A stretch of DNA of 52,743 nt from Streptomyces sp. ISL-87 (GCF_018614095.1 NZ_JAGGOY010000041.1:1-52743); one strand, 5' to 3'; shown: positions 32,453-43,757, counted from the first letter of the stretch. A program made the numbers and translations. Notes: a model not told the origin generated them from the letters alone.

Positions 32453-33058
32453 TCATACCGTCCAGGACGGTTCGAGGTCGACGACGTCACCGGTGAGCGC
32501 CTCTACGTCGGCCTCGGTCTGCGCACGCAGCGAGAGCCGCTCGACGCGTTCCTGCCGGTACTTTCCGTGCTCGGCGGCCGCGCGCCACATCGACAGCACG
32601 AGGAACTCCCGGCCAGGCGCCTCCCCGAAGAGGCCGCGGATCATTCCGGGCGAACCCGCCATGGCCGGGTTCCACACCTTCTCCTGCATGTGGGCGAAGT
32701 GGTCCACCCGGCCGTCCCGCACCCGGGTGTGCGCGACGCGGACGACATCGGCATCGGTGAAGCGCGGTTCGAAGCCCGTCTTCACATCGAAGCGGTGATC
32801 GAAGAGCGTGACCCGCAGATCGGTGTAGGTCCCGTTCTGGGCGGCGGCCAGCCGGTCGTGCGAGCGGGCCATGAAGGAGTCGTAGAAGGAACGGCTCTCC
32901 CAGAACGCGAAGACATGCGCGACCCCCTGCCGGCCCCGGCTCCAACCGCCGCCCTGTCCCCGGAACCCCGGTTCGCCAGGCAACCCCGCCCATTTGCGCT
33001 GTCCACGCTCGAACCCGCGTCGGTCCGTCACCGTGCAGCGAATCCACTTGACCAGCAC
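32453..33058 (-). CDS. DUF4937/YdbC-like protein
   Basis: A 201-residue protein starting at GTG 33058 (VLVKWIRCTVTDRRGFERGQ). Two ferredoxin-like (dimeric alpha/beta barrel) halves are suggested by repeated VFAFWESRSFYDSFM and FLVLSMWRAAAEHGKYRQ blocks, as in antibiotic monooxygenase-type folds. That assignment is by pattern only. The catalytic function is unknown. It is transcribed in the same direction as the arylamine N-acetyltransferase, 32 bp downstream of it, so the two probably form an operon. Confidence 0.75.
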   Translation of the reverse strand: MLVKWIRCTVTDRRGFERGQRKWAGLPGEPGFRGQGGGWSRGRQGVAHVFAFWESRSFYDSFMARSHDRLAAAQNGTYTDLRVTLFDHRFDVKTGFEPRFTDADVVRVAHTRVRDGRVDHFAHMQEKVWNPAMAGSPGMIRGLFGEAPGREFLVLSMWRAAAEHGKYRQERVERLSLRAQTEADVEALTGDVVDLEPSWTV

Positions 33059-33090
33059 CGAGCCATCGTACGGGCCCGGCGCGGCCCCGG

Positions 33091-33939
33091 TCAGTCCCCG
33101 GCGCGGTGGATCCGCACCAGTTCGGCCGCATCCCGCTCGGGCAGCCGAAGCCCGAACTCCCGGTCGAGCAGAGCGAGCAGCTCGCCGGAGGCCACGGGCT
33201 GCCGCTCGATCCGCCCGTCGGGGTACAGGCGGGTCAGCTCCCGCCCTACGAGCGCCAGCCGGACGGCATCGCCCGGGAGCTGGACGATGACCTGGCCGAC
33301 GAAAGCGGAGCGGGGGTGCGAGGAGCTGTAGTGGTTCAGCACCACGTAGTCGACGGGGTGGTACGGCTGCGGTGAGAACGCGTACAGGTCCCGCCAGGTT
33401 TCCCCCCGCAGCAGACACAGCGCGAGAACGCCGCCGTCCTCCTCGCGGACGGTGTACGTCCAGTCCTCCTGCCGCACTTCGACGCCCGGGCGCGCCAGCG
33501 GGACCGGCTCGCGCGGGCCCTGGTAGCCGAACCCGGCGTCGCACAGCCACGGTTCACCCTCGACGGTGACGACGAGGACGGCGTGTGTCACCGCCAGCAG
33601 GGAGTCCCCGCGGGTGCGGTTGCGGGCACCGCGCCCGGAGACCTCGAAGCCGATCCGCTCCAGGGCAGCGGCCAGCAGCGAGTTCTGCTCGTAGCAGTAG
33701 CCACCGCGCAGGCCGTGCAGGCCGTGCACGAGCTTGTCCTCGACGGCCTTGACCTCCAGCTCTACGGGGCGGCCGAGAAGGACATCCAGGCTTTCGAAGG
33801 TGATGGCACCGGTGTGGGCCCGGTGCACTGCGTACAACGTCGGGAGGTCCGGCCGGAGTTCCCCGCCCTCCCCGACCGGCCCGCCGTACCCGATCCGCTC
33901 CAGGTAGGCATCCAGATCCAGCTCGTCACCGCTCCACAT
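33091..33939 (-). CDS. nat: arylamine N-acetyltransferase
   Basis: A 282-residue acetyl-CoA-dependent transferase for arylamines, hydrazines or amino-aromatic starter units. The catalytic triad is complete: Cys82 (RGGYCYEQN), His119 (AVTHAVLVV) and Asp134 (WLCDAGFG). The N-terminal LDLDAYLERIGYGG and LPTLYAVHRAHTGAITFE are standard for the family. Length is normal. It heads a likely two-gene unit with the DUF4937-like gene. Confidence 0.95.
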   Translation of the reverse strand: MWSGDELDLDAYLERIGYGGPVGEGGELRPDLPTLYAVHRAHTGAITFESLDVLLGRPVELEVKAVEDKLVHGLHGLRGGYCYEQNSLLAAALERIGFEVSGRGARNRTRGDSLLAVTHAVLVVTVEGEPWLCDAGFGYQGPREPVPLARPGVEVRQEDWTYTVREEDGGVLALCLLRGETWRDLYAFSPQPYHPVDYVVLNHYSSSHPRSAFVGQVIVQLPGDAVRLALVGRELTRLYPDGRIERQPVASGELLALLDREFGLRLPERDAAELVRIHRAGD

Positions 33940-34097
33940 GACTCCCCCGCTCCCCCGGTCCCCCGGTCCCCCGCTCGTGAAAGGACGAGGCGCCCGATCA
34001 CCCTGCCGGTCGCGCCCTATGCGCGCTGGGGGAGCCTAACCGGTGATCATTTCGCGCAGAAACAGAAAACAGAGCAGCCCCGGGCCGAAATAACGAC

Positions 34098-34171
34098 GAG
34101 GCCGGTGGAGCCCGAAATAACGCCGAGGGCGGTGGAGCGCGGAAAACGCCGAGGGCGGTGGAGCCCGGAAA
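34098..34171. repeat. 26-27-bp tandem repeat
   Basis: Units beginning GAGGSSGGTGGAGC at 34098, 34125 and 34151, with a diverged partial copy before 34098. Each unit supplies a possible 5' arm for the hairpin that ends the array. Confidence 0.8.
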
Positions 34172-34188
34172 CCCCGGCTCCACCGCCC
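34153..34188. terminator. strong hairpin, likely terminator
   Basis: GGGCGGTGGAGCC (34153-34165) pairs perfectly over 13 bp with GGCTCCACCGCCC (34176-34188) around a 10-base loop. It sits downstream (minus strand) of the flavin monooxygenase gene and upstream of nat. Confidence 0.75.
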
Positions 34189-34465
34189 TGACCAGCTAGT
34201 TCACGTCCAGCTGCCGACGCCCGAAATACTGGGACCTGCTGGGAGTCGTAGGTACGCCGAGTTCGACTCATCCCAGACGACTGAGCAGTCGGCCCGCGAG
34301 GAGGATCGGACCGGATTTTGGCGGTAACGGGCTGAGGGCTGCGTTCGGTGCAGGTGTCGTGCGTTCGTCTAACGGTGGTTTTTTGCCGGAAGGGACCGCA
34401 GCGGTGCCGTACTGTCTCGTGAAGCCGTGGCGAGCTGTTAGTGCTGGTGCTCTCGCGCTTGGCAG

Positions 34466-35584
34466 TCAGGATGGCTGGACTTGGTCGAAGAGGGCGAGGG
34501 CTTCGGCGGGGTCCGGGCTCACGAGGCGTTCCAGACCGGCCATCGTCATCTTCGCCCACCTGCCGGCCCGTGCCCACATCTGTTCCTCGAAGGCGCGGAC
34601 GGCCTCGTCCAGATCTCCAGGGCCGGTGGCGATGGACTCGGCGAGTTCGGCGCCTTCCAGCATCGCGAGGTTCGCGCCCGCCCCCAACGGGGGCATCAGG
34701 TGAGCGGCGTCGCCCAGTAGCGTCACCCCGGGGACGTGGGTCCAGGTGTGGGACACGGGCAGGACGTAGAGGGGGCGGTGGACGAAAGCGGTGCCGTGGC
34801 GGAGGAGGGCCAGGACGGGAGCGGCCCAGCCGTCGAACAGAGCCAGCAGGCTCGATCGCACGGCCTCGACGTCGGCCAGGTCCAGGTTCGTGTGCCAGTC
34901 CAGCGGCGCGCGGAACTGGGCGTACACCTTGACGTGGCCGCCGCTGTTGCGCTGGGCGACGAGAGCTCGGTTCACGCCGTACACAGCCACTGAACCGTCG
35001 CCGATCAACCGGGCGAGGTCAGGGTGGCGGGTGTCGACGTCGTCCAGGGAGGTCTCGACCAAGGTGACGCCGGTGTAGTGCGGCGTCACCGACGAGACTG
35101 CCGGGCGGATCCGGGACCAGGCGCCGTCCGCGCCGACCACGAGGTCGAACGTCTCCTGTCGCCCGTCCGCGAAATGGACCAGTACGCCATCCCGGGTCCC
35201 CGACACCACCTGCGTCACGCCCCGCCCCCACCGGACGTCGAGAGGGCCGAGCAGCAGGTCACGGAGTTGACCGCGGTCGATCTCGGGATTGGCCCGGTCG
35301 TCTGGACGGGGTCGCCAGTCACGCAGGACGGTCCCGGCCGTGTCCAGGATGCGCATGGCCTGCCCCTCGGGACGAGACAGCGCCTGGAACTCCGCCAGCA
35401 GCCCCGCCTTGTCCAGCGCGAGCTGGCCCAGCCCTTCGTGCAGGTCCAGCGTGCCGCCCGGGGGGCGGGCGTCGGGGGCGGGATCTCGTTCGAGGACGGC
35501 GACGGGGTAATCATGGCGGTGCAGGACGCGGGCGAAGGTAAGGCCGGCAGGGCCGCTCCCGACAACAGCGATGCGGTGCCTCAT
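34466..35584 (-). CDS. FAD-dependent monooxygenase (TetX/PHBH-like)
   Basis: A 372-residue class A flavoprotein from ATG 35584. The Rossmann motif is IAVVGSGPAGLTFARVL. The middle DLVVGADGAWSRIR and the second FAD motif VTLLGDAAHLMPPLGAGANLAMLEGAEL are complete. Overall similarity is to the TetX/aromatic hydroxylase branch, which oxidises antibiotics or aromatic compounds with NAD(P)H and O2. It diverges from a TetR gene whose C-terminal domain also resembles tetracycline-type repressors, so resistance or detoxification is a reasonable inference. The exact substrate cannot be read. Confidence 0.9.
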   Translation of the reverse strand: MRHRIAVVGSGPAGLTFARVLHRHDYPVAVLERDPAPDARPPGGTLDLHEGLGQLALDKAGLLAEFQALSRPEGQAMRILDTAGTVLRDWRPRPDDRANPEIDRGQLRDLLLGPLDVRWGRGVTQVVSGTRDGVLVHFADGRQETFDLVVGADGAWSRIRPAVSSVTPHYTGVTLVETSLDDVDTRHPDLARLIGDGSVAVYGVNRALVAQRNSGGHVKVYAQFRAPLDWHTNLDLADVEAVRSSLLALFDGWAAPVLALLRHGTAFVHRPLYVLPVSHTWTHVPGVTLLGDAAHLMPPLGAGANLAMLEGAELAESIATGPGDLDEAVRAFEEQMWARAGRWAKMTMAGLERLVSPDPAEALALFDQVQPS

Positions 35585-35588
35585 GTCG

Positions 35589-35622
35589 ATACACTGTATT
35601 TCCCCATTGCGATGCATCGCAA
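35589..35622. promoter_or_regulatory. operator palindromes between the flavin monooxygenase and TetR genes
   Basis: The 53-bp spacer contains ATACACTGTAT (35589-35599) and a perfect 16-bp palindrome TTGCGATGCATCGCAA (35607-35622). Either could be the TetR operator. Both overlap the space where the divergent promoters must lie. Confidence 0.65.
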
Positions 35623-35637
35623 CAGAACGGTGTGAAC

Positions 35638-36330
35638 ATGACTGTGTGGGACCGGCCGGAGCCGCCGACTCGCCCTGTGCCGCTCGACCGGGAGCGGATC
35701 GTCGCCGCCGCCATCGCGCTGGCCGACGAGGGCGGGCTGGAGGCGGTGTCGTTGCGCAAGGTCGCCGCCCGGCTGAACGCTGGCCCGATGCGGCTGTACG
35801 GATACATCTCCACCAAGCAGGAGCTGTTCGACCTCATGGTGGACGAGGTCCAGGCCGAGATTCTCCCCGCGGAGCAGCCCGGTGACTGGCGGGAGGCGCT
35901 GCGCATCCTCGCCCACCGCACCAGGCAGGCAGCTCTCCGTCACGAATGGCTGGCCGACCTGCTCGGCGGCCGCCCGACCCTGGGCCCGAACGGCCTCGCC
36001 GTGACCGAGGCCACGCTGGCCGCCCTCGACGGCCTCGCCGACATCGACACTGTCATGCGCGCTGTGGAGACTGTCAGCGCCTACTTCACTGGCGCGATCA
36101 GGCGCGAGATCGCGAACCTGCGGGCCGAGCGCGCCACGGGCCTGTCCAAGCGCGACTGGCAGCGCGCCTCCGGCCCGCATGTGATGAGAATGTTGGCCAC
36201 GGGCCGCTTCCCGGCGCTGACCAAGGCCGTGTACGACGGCACGGACGTGGACGCCGAGACATCCTTCGCGACCGGCCTGGACTGGGTCCTCGACGCCGTG
36301 GCCGCCAAACTCACCCGGCCGCCGGCGTGA
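35638..36330 (+). CDS. TetR-family regulator with TetR_C_1-like ligand domain
   Basis: A 230-residue regulator from ATG 35638. The HTH is IVAAAIALADEGGLEAVSLRKVAARLNAGPMRLYGYISTKQELFDLM. The rest follows the C-terminal pattern of tetracycline-repressor-like proteins (WREALRILAHRTRQAALRHEWLADLLGGRPTLGPNGLAVTEATLAAL). It is divergent from a TetX-like monooxygenase and likely represses it and itself through the palindromes in the spacer. GTG 35632 is an alternative start two codons earlier. Confidence 0.9.
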   Translation: MTVWDRPEPPTRPVPLDRERIVAAAIALADEGGLEAVSLRKVAARLNAGPMRLYGYISTKQELFDLMVDEVQAEILPAEQPGDWREALRILAHRTRQAALRHEWLADLLGGRPTLGPNGLAVTEATLAALDGLADIDTVMRAVETVSAYFTGAIRREIANLRAERATGLSKRDWQRASGPHVMRMLATGRFPALTKAVYDGTDVDAETSFATGLDWVLDAVAAKLTRPPA

Positions 36331-36361
36331 CGCTCAGCTCTTGCCGAATGTGAGCGAGGCC

Positions 36362-36399
36362 GGGGTCGGTGTCCACGGACCGTGCGGGCTTGCGCCGCC
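36362..36399. repeat. possible terminal inverted repeat end of a Tn3-family element
   Basis: Just beyond the tnpA remnant's stop, the plus strand starts GGGGTCGGTG, like the outer GGGGTC of Tn3-family 38-bp ends. The inner side runs into CATAACG, similar to the conserved inner part. No partner copy was found in the window. Confidence 0.3.
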
Positions 36400-36403
36400 A
36401 CCC

Positions 36404-36619
36404 TCATAACGTTGGTGCTGCCATCGGGGCGCCGGGAGCGTCCGCTTCTTGGGTCGGGTCGTGGAAGGGCCGCAAGCCGGCGCCCGAGTCGGCGCGGGTG
36501 AAGGCGTAGCGGCCCAGGAAGTTGATGTGCTCGTAGGCGATCGGCGAGAGCCGGGCGCACATGTCGTCGGTGGCCACCCGCTCCGATGCCACGGGCGTAG
36601 ACACAGCGACGGTGCTCAT
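36404..36619 (-). pseudogene. Tn3-family transposase, C-terminal remnant
   Basis: The last about 70 residues of a Tn3-type transposase. CARLSPIAYEHINFLGRYAF is the hallmark tail of TnpA, and LRPFHDPTQEA ends it. The catalytic DDE core and everything upstream are missing. The reading frame runs on upstream into unrelated sequence. It lies directly downstream of another decayed mobile gene on the same strand. Confidence 0.8.
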
Positions 36620-36635
36620 GTGGTCCGCGTGCTCG

Positions 36636-38983
36636 TCATAGGATTCCGAGTTCGTCGAGGAGATCCTCCGGATCACCATCGACATCGCCATCCTCGTCGA
36701 GTGTTTCAAGTCCTGGGTCGAAGAGGTCAAGATCCTCGGCGTCTTCATCGCGGAGGACTTGTCCCCAGTAGTTCGCGTAGATCCCGCCGGCCTTGTCGAC
36801 CCAGTCCACGGCGGTGTTGATGTGGAGGTCGAGGAGCCGGGCCAGAGTCCTTGGTTGAACGGTCGTGCCCAGCTGGAACAGCACGGTGTTACGCATCGGT
36901 CGGGCTCGGATGCCGTACTTGGCCAGCCGGACGCCAAGTCGGTCGGAGGACAGATGAGTTCCGGCGCCGTCTCCGAGGAAGAGCCACCTGGCGTTTTCGA
37001 TGAAAGGCGCATTCCGTCGAGGCCCCTGCGCGAGCAGCTCGGCAAGGTGTCGACCCATCGGCTCGGGGAGCTCCAGCCAGTCCTTACCCAGCTTGATCCG
37101 TGAGGGCGTGGATGCTGGGTCGACGCTCTTTCGTTCGATGCTGGCGATCCGAGAAAGGTGCTGGCCGTAGAGGACGACGAGAAGACCGGCAACGCGAACG
37201 TCTGCCGGAAACCCTTCTTCATGAAGCAGTCTGTGAGCCAAGTCGATGCGCAGCTGGTAGTCCTCGACTGCAGGTGGGGATTGGGGCAACCGCAACGGAA
37301 TGGCGGATATCGGAAGGTCCAGCAGACGTTGACGGATTGCCCAAAGCAAGAACTCCCGGGCCCAGTGGCGGGTGCTCGGGCCTGCCAGCCACTCGTCGAC
37401 GCCCGATCGGTCGAGCCCAGCCAGCCCCGCCTCGCAGCTGAGCCCAGGCCAGCAGGTCGATCGCAGCACGCAGCTGATTCTGGGCTCGCCTCACTGTGCC
37501 ACGAGTCGCCTTGCCGACTTCGCACGGACCTTCGACGGATGGTAGGAGCCGGTGACGGTAGAACTGTTGAAGAGTCCAGCGGTCCGCAGCCTGGCCGACC
37601 TTGGCCAGCACTTGTCGCGCCCAGGCTTCGTAGCGGCCGGTGAAAGCATGTCGGGGTTCGAGAACTCCGGTCGAGACAAGAATCATCCTGGCGTTCTCGA
37701 CGGCTTGGCGCCGATCTGCCTTGCCATCGGCACGCTCCGGGCTTTCGATCGCGTCGAGATCTTCGTGAGTGGGTTTGTTCTCACGCCGAAGGAGTCCGAT
37801 AAGAAGCTGTGCCGTGGGGCTCTGCTCGAGCCAGTTCAGGCTGGATCTGGGGTTGGGGCTGGCAGCCAACCGCTCAGCGACTGCGCGGCCCGCGTCTCCG
37901 CAATCGTTGAAGACTTTGCCAATGTGCCCGGTCAGCACGCATCTTTCGCAACGACCGCCCGAGTAGAGCCGATCCTCGAGTCCGCATCCGGTGCAAGTGC
38001 CACCGACGTCGACACCGAGACACTCTCTGCAGACTCCAGGAGCGAAGAAGACACGCCCAGTCTTCCCGCAGCGGCTGCACTCCTCCCGTCGACGCATTGC
38101 CCGATCTCGGCAACTGGAGCATCTCGGGCCGTCTGGGAGGAAGTTGATGCCGTGGTCCCTGCCGCAAGTGACGCATACCGCCCATCGCACACTGTCGACA
38201 TCTGCGGCCTCCACAGAGATCTCGCCGACCGTGGCGAACGCCGCTGTGGCCTGCGCGATGCAGCCGAAACACAGCCGGAACGGCCACGGGTCCTCAGTCG
38301 AGGAATCAGCCGTCCTTGTCCGCAATTGGCGCAGATCTCCAAGGGGCGTCCGGCGCAGGACTTGCAGAGCGGTCCGTCGTCGGTCCGGGCGGAGACAGGA
38401 CGGTGCCGTAGGCAACCACGACACTGCTCCACAGGGGTCTGATAGCAGCAGAGCCCAATCGGCCCGTCCGGTGTTCGCGCGGTGACTTGTCCGATCTGCC
38501 CGCAGCGGATGCATGGTTCAACGACATCAGGATGGCGTCGGCGGCATGGGGCGCACCAGGACCAGCCGTCTTCGTCCCGCCAGACGACGTTGCGCTCCTT
38601 CCGGCAGGACCGGCAGGTCTCGATTCGTCCTGGGGTCTTCCGATATCAGTTCTCGCAGATACGGCCGTCTTCACTTCGATGCGGAAGGGCGCGACGCTCT
38701 CTTCCGCAACCCGCGCAGCGGGTCCGGGCAATGTGTGGCAGCCCGTCGGCAAGGGCGTGCCGAAGCCGTTGGACCAGTGGCGGGGTGCGTGGTCCTGGGT
38801 CAGTGACCCGCCAGCGCGCAGCCATTCCGCGACCCGGCGTCGGGATATTCGGTGGATCAGGACGTCTACGACGACCTTTCGCGCGGCGTCGGTGCTGGCA
38901 CCGAGCTGCACGATCGGGTGCTCGACAAGAGCGGTGTCCTGATCGTCGGCGCAGTTGTCACAGCGGGAGGCCAATGCTGGCAT
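36636..38983 (-). pseudogene. multi-zinc-ribbon, recombinase-like mobile-element protein, frameshifted
   Basis: From ATG 38983 (MPALASRCDNCADDQDT) to a stop at 36636, about 780 codons once frames are joined. The N-terminal region is followed by at least seven tandem CxxC...CxxC modules (for example CRSCRKERNVV...CAPC, CIRCGQ..., CRGCLRHRPVS...CKSC, CVTCGRDHG...CSSC, CSRCGKTGRVF...CREC, CTGCGLEDRL...CERC). The C-terminal domain (RVAGLLVVLYGQHLSRI, RPMRNTVLFQLG, LARLLDLHINTAVDWV) resembles tyrosine-recombinase-like proteins of actinobacterial transposons. Frameshifts lie near 38780, 38315 and 37445, and TGA at 38646-38648 replaces a module Cys. The gene is dead or needs recoding; decay is by far the simpler reading. 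Confidence 0.8.
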
Positions 38984-39020
38984 CCTGTGGAGCCCGGCCG
39001 GGCAGGTCGGTCTGCTGGGA

Positions 39021-39275
39021 TCAGCGCTTCGGGCCTTGGACCTTCGCACCGCGCAGCCGTTGCCGGGCTGCGGGGTCGGGCTCGTGATCAGTTGCGACCT
39101 GCCCGAGGTCGAGCCACAGATCGGACGGCGTGCAATCGAAGATCCGGCAGAGCGCGAACTGAACCTCGACGGTGAGTCGTGCCGGCGCTTGGGTCACCAG
39201 CTCGTGAACGCGGCTGTGTCCGATCTGGACCCCTTGGGCCGTCAGCAGTTCCTGGACCTGCTTGGCGAACCGGAT
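39021..39275 (-). pseudogene. XRE/Cro-type helix-turn-helix protein remnant
   Basis: Translation gives FAKQVQELLTAQGVQIGHSR, then VHELVTQAPARLTVEVQFAL and CRIFDCTPSDLW, a classic XRE-type helix-turn-helix of about 60 residues, followed by a basic tail ending at TGA 39021. No start codon remains: the frame is closed by TAA at 39276-39278, where it fuses to integrase sequence. It belongs between the integrase and the zinc-ribbon gene of the decayed element. Confidence 0.75.
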
Positions 39276-39653
39276 TTATTCGTGGCAGACCTGTTTCGGC
39301 ACCTAGCCGAACGCCGCCTGGCACCGCTCAATCCACGGGTACTGCGGGTTGACGGCGTACTCGCAGAACCGGCGAACTACCCCTTGGCGGTTGCGCAGCA
39401 TAGACAGTGCGATCTCACGTTCGCGCATGTCAGCCGACCATTCGTCGACGTCCTGAGCAGTCCACTCCCAAGGCCAGGCGTCCGACCACACGACGAATCC
39501 GCGGAGCATCTGTAGGAGCTTGCCGACTGATTGCCGATCCCTGCCGGCCGCCAGAAGCATGGTGCCGTAGCCCCGCAGCATGTCGGCGAAGAACTCCGCC
39601 TGCTTCCCCTGTTGAGGGCTTCCCTGCACGAGACGAAGGCGAGAATCCGCCAC
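39276..39653 (-). pseudogene. tyrosine recombinase (integrase), N-terminal half only
   Basis: ATG 39653 (MADSRLRLVQGSPQQGKQAE) opens 116 codons of a phage-integrase-type N-terminal SAM-like domain (FADMLRGYGTMLLAAGRDRQ, LQMLRGFVVWSDAWPWEWTA, REIALSMLRNRQGVVRRF). It ends at TAG 39303. Sequence beyond the stop, VPKQVCHE then TAA, still resembles the integrase continuation (PVQVCHEWN in relatives, from memory). The catalytic domain with the R-H-R-Y residues is absent, apparently by a deletion that joined it to the XRE remnant. Confidence 0.8.
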
Positions 39654-39663
39654 AAAACCTCTT

Positions 39664-39819
39664 CCGGTTTAACCGCTGAAGTGCCGGTTAAACCGGAGGC
39701 TAGCATGTGGGGGCCCTGCGTTCGTCAATAGCGAGGAGGTCCGGCCAAAAGGCCGGACCTCCTCACAAACCCAGCATCACCAAGACCTCAGCAGATGCGT
39801 CGAGTTCCGGTTAGACCGG
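39664..39819. repeat. three CCGGTTNRACCGG-type palindromes
   Basis: CCGGTTTAACCGC (39664-39676), CCGGTTAAACCGG (39684-39696, perfect) and CCGGTTAGACCGG (39807-39819). The first two are 20 bp apart in the integrase promoter region, and the third lies next to the nrdJ stop. They could be recombinase/XRE binding sites or the element end. Confidence 0.7.
39733..39764. terminator. nrdJ terminator hairpin
   Basis: GAGGAGGTCCGGCC (39733-39746) pairs perfectly over 14 bp with GGCCGGACCTCCTC (39751-39764) around AAAA. It lies 70 bp beyond the nrdJ stop and probably works in both directions, insulating nrdJ from the decayed element. Confidence 0.85.
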
Positions 39820-39833
39820 ATGACTTCGGGGAG

Positions 39834-42725
<2,892 letters not shown>

Positions 42726-42854
42726 GCCGCCTCCCATATGCGGGCAAAAACGCCCTAAAGTGCCAGCGTTATTCCGCGGCACGGTGCTGTGTCTTGTATC
42801 TGCGTTTCTTCGCCTGGCTGAGCTGAGCGGCCGCGCTGGACTGCGGCCTTCCGG

Positions 42855-43367
42855 TCAGTCGGCGGCGGAGGCGGGCACGGGGACCGGAGGGGTCCCACCG
42901 GGCTCGCACTCTTCGGGGTGAGGCCGGGGCACGCGGAGTTCCGCGATGGCGGTCTCGAAGTCTTCGAGTGTGTCGAACGCCTTGTAAACGGACGCGAACC
43001 GGAGGTAGGCGACCAGGTCGAGCTCCTGCAACGGGCCGAGTATGGCCAGACCCACGTCATGGGTGGTCAGCTCGGCGCTCCCGGTGGCGCGCACCGCCTC
43101 TTCGACCCGCTGGCCGAGTTTGGCGAGGGCGTCCTCGGTGACGGGCCGCCCCTGGCATGCCTTGCGCACCCCAGAGATGACCTTGGTACGGCTGAAGGGT
43201 TCGGTCACCCCGCTGCGCTTGATCACCATCAGCGAGGCCGTCTCCACCGTCGTGAAACGACGGGAGCAGTCGGGGCACTGACGGCGCCGGCGGATCGATG
43301 TGCCGTCGTCCGTGGTGCGACTGTCGACGACGCGGCTGTCGGGGTGCCTGCAGAAGGGGCAGTGCAT
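42855..43367 (-). CDS. nrdR: transcriptional repressor NrdR
   Basis: Global repressor of ribonucleotide reductase genes that senses ATP/dATP. A 170-residue protein: the zinc ribbon uses Cys3, Cys6, Cys31 and Cys34 (MHCPFCRHPD and RRRRQCPDC). The ATP-cone domain follows (VIKRSGVTEPFSRTKVISGVRKACQGRPV). The acidic/Pro-rich C-terminal tail is normal in Streptomyces. It is the first gene of nrdRJ. An NrdR-box-like site lies about 165 bp upstream of its start. Confidence 0.97.
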   Translation of the reverse strand: MHCPFCRHPDSRVVDSRTTDDGTSIRRRRQCPDCSRRFTTVETASLMVIKRSGVTEPFSRTKVISGVRKACQGRPVTEDALAKLGQRVEEAVRATGSAELTTHDVGLAILGPLQELDLVAYLRFASVYKAFDTLEDFETAIAELRVPRPHPEECEPGGTPPVPVPASAAD

Positions 43368-43532
43368 GATTCCCTCACCCTCCCTCTTGGCACGACTGAA
43401 TCACCTCACGAGGCCCCTGAACGGCAGAGACGAGGCTCTGTCGGGGGCTTGTGAAGCAGCCACAAGCATATGCGATGTCGGGGACCCCAGCAGACCGAGG
43501 ACCCCAACTTCTGGGTGGCAGCGCTCATCCAA

Positions 43533-43548
43533 CCACTAGATCTTGTGT
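43533..43548 (-). promoter_or_regulatory. NrdR box in the nrdRJ promoter
   Basis: The minus strand reads ACACAAGATCTAGTGG, 13 of 16 matching the NrdR consensus ACACWATATATWGTGT. NrdR boxes usually come in pairs about 31 bp apart. The region that distance downstream (43502-43517) is only weakly similar, so the partner is uncertain. Confidence 0.65.
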
Positions 43549-43757
43549 TGTGGCGGATTTACTGCGCTCTGCGTGTCGCGGCGTCCGATACCCGGATACG
43601 CGACCTCGCGGTGCCACACTGAGCACAGACCCAACGGTGGCGACCCGACCCGGAAGGGTACCGTAGGCACCGGATGCCGGGCCGAACCCGTGTTCGGCGG
43701 ACCGATCGTCTATACACCCCGCGATGTGACCACGTCGGACGATCTGCGATTTTTCAC

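Larger units (their letters stand above)
33940..34465. other. gene-free region with repeats between nat and the flavin monooxygenase
   Basis: 526 bp. It begins with a short CCCCCGGT tandem (33953-33975), includes the 26-27-bp repeat and hairpin at 34098-34188, and then a stretch (34200-34465) where all frames are broken by stops. The composition at 34200-34440 is lower in GC than its neighbours. No gene or RNA is recognised. Confidence 0.5.

Noticed and set aside
34200..34465. Possible small gene ending ...SRSQYFGRRQLDVN on the minus strand
   Set aside because: The frame closes with a stop about 20 codons upstream, and there is no start or ribosome site.
38646..38648. TGA as selenocysteine codon in the zinc-ribbon protein
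   Set aside because: The gene also carries several frameshifts, no SECIS-like hairpin was evident, and the neighbouring genes are all decayed, so a nonsense mutation is simpler.
36362..39720. Complete Tn3-type transposon
   Set aside because: Only a transposase tail and one possible end are present. No resolvase, second terminal repeat or target duplication was found.
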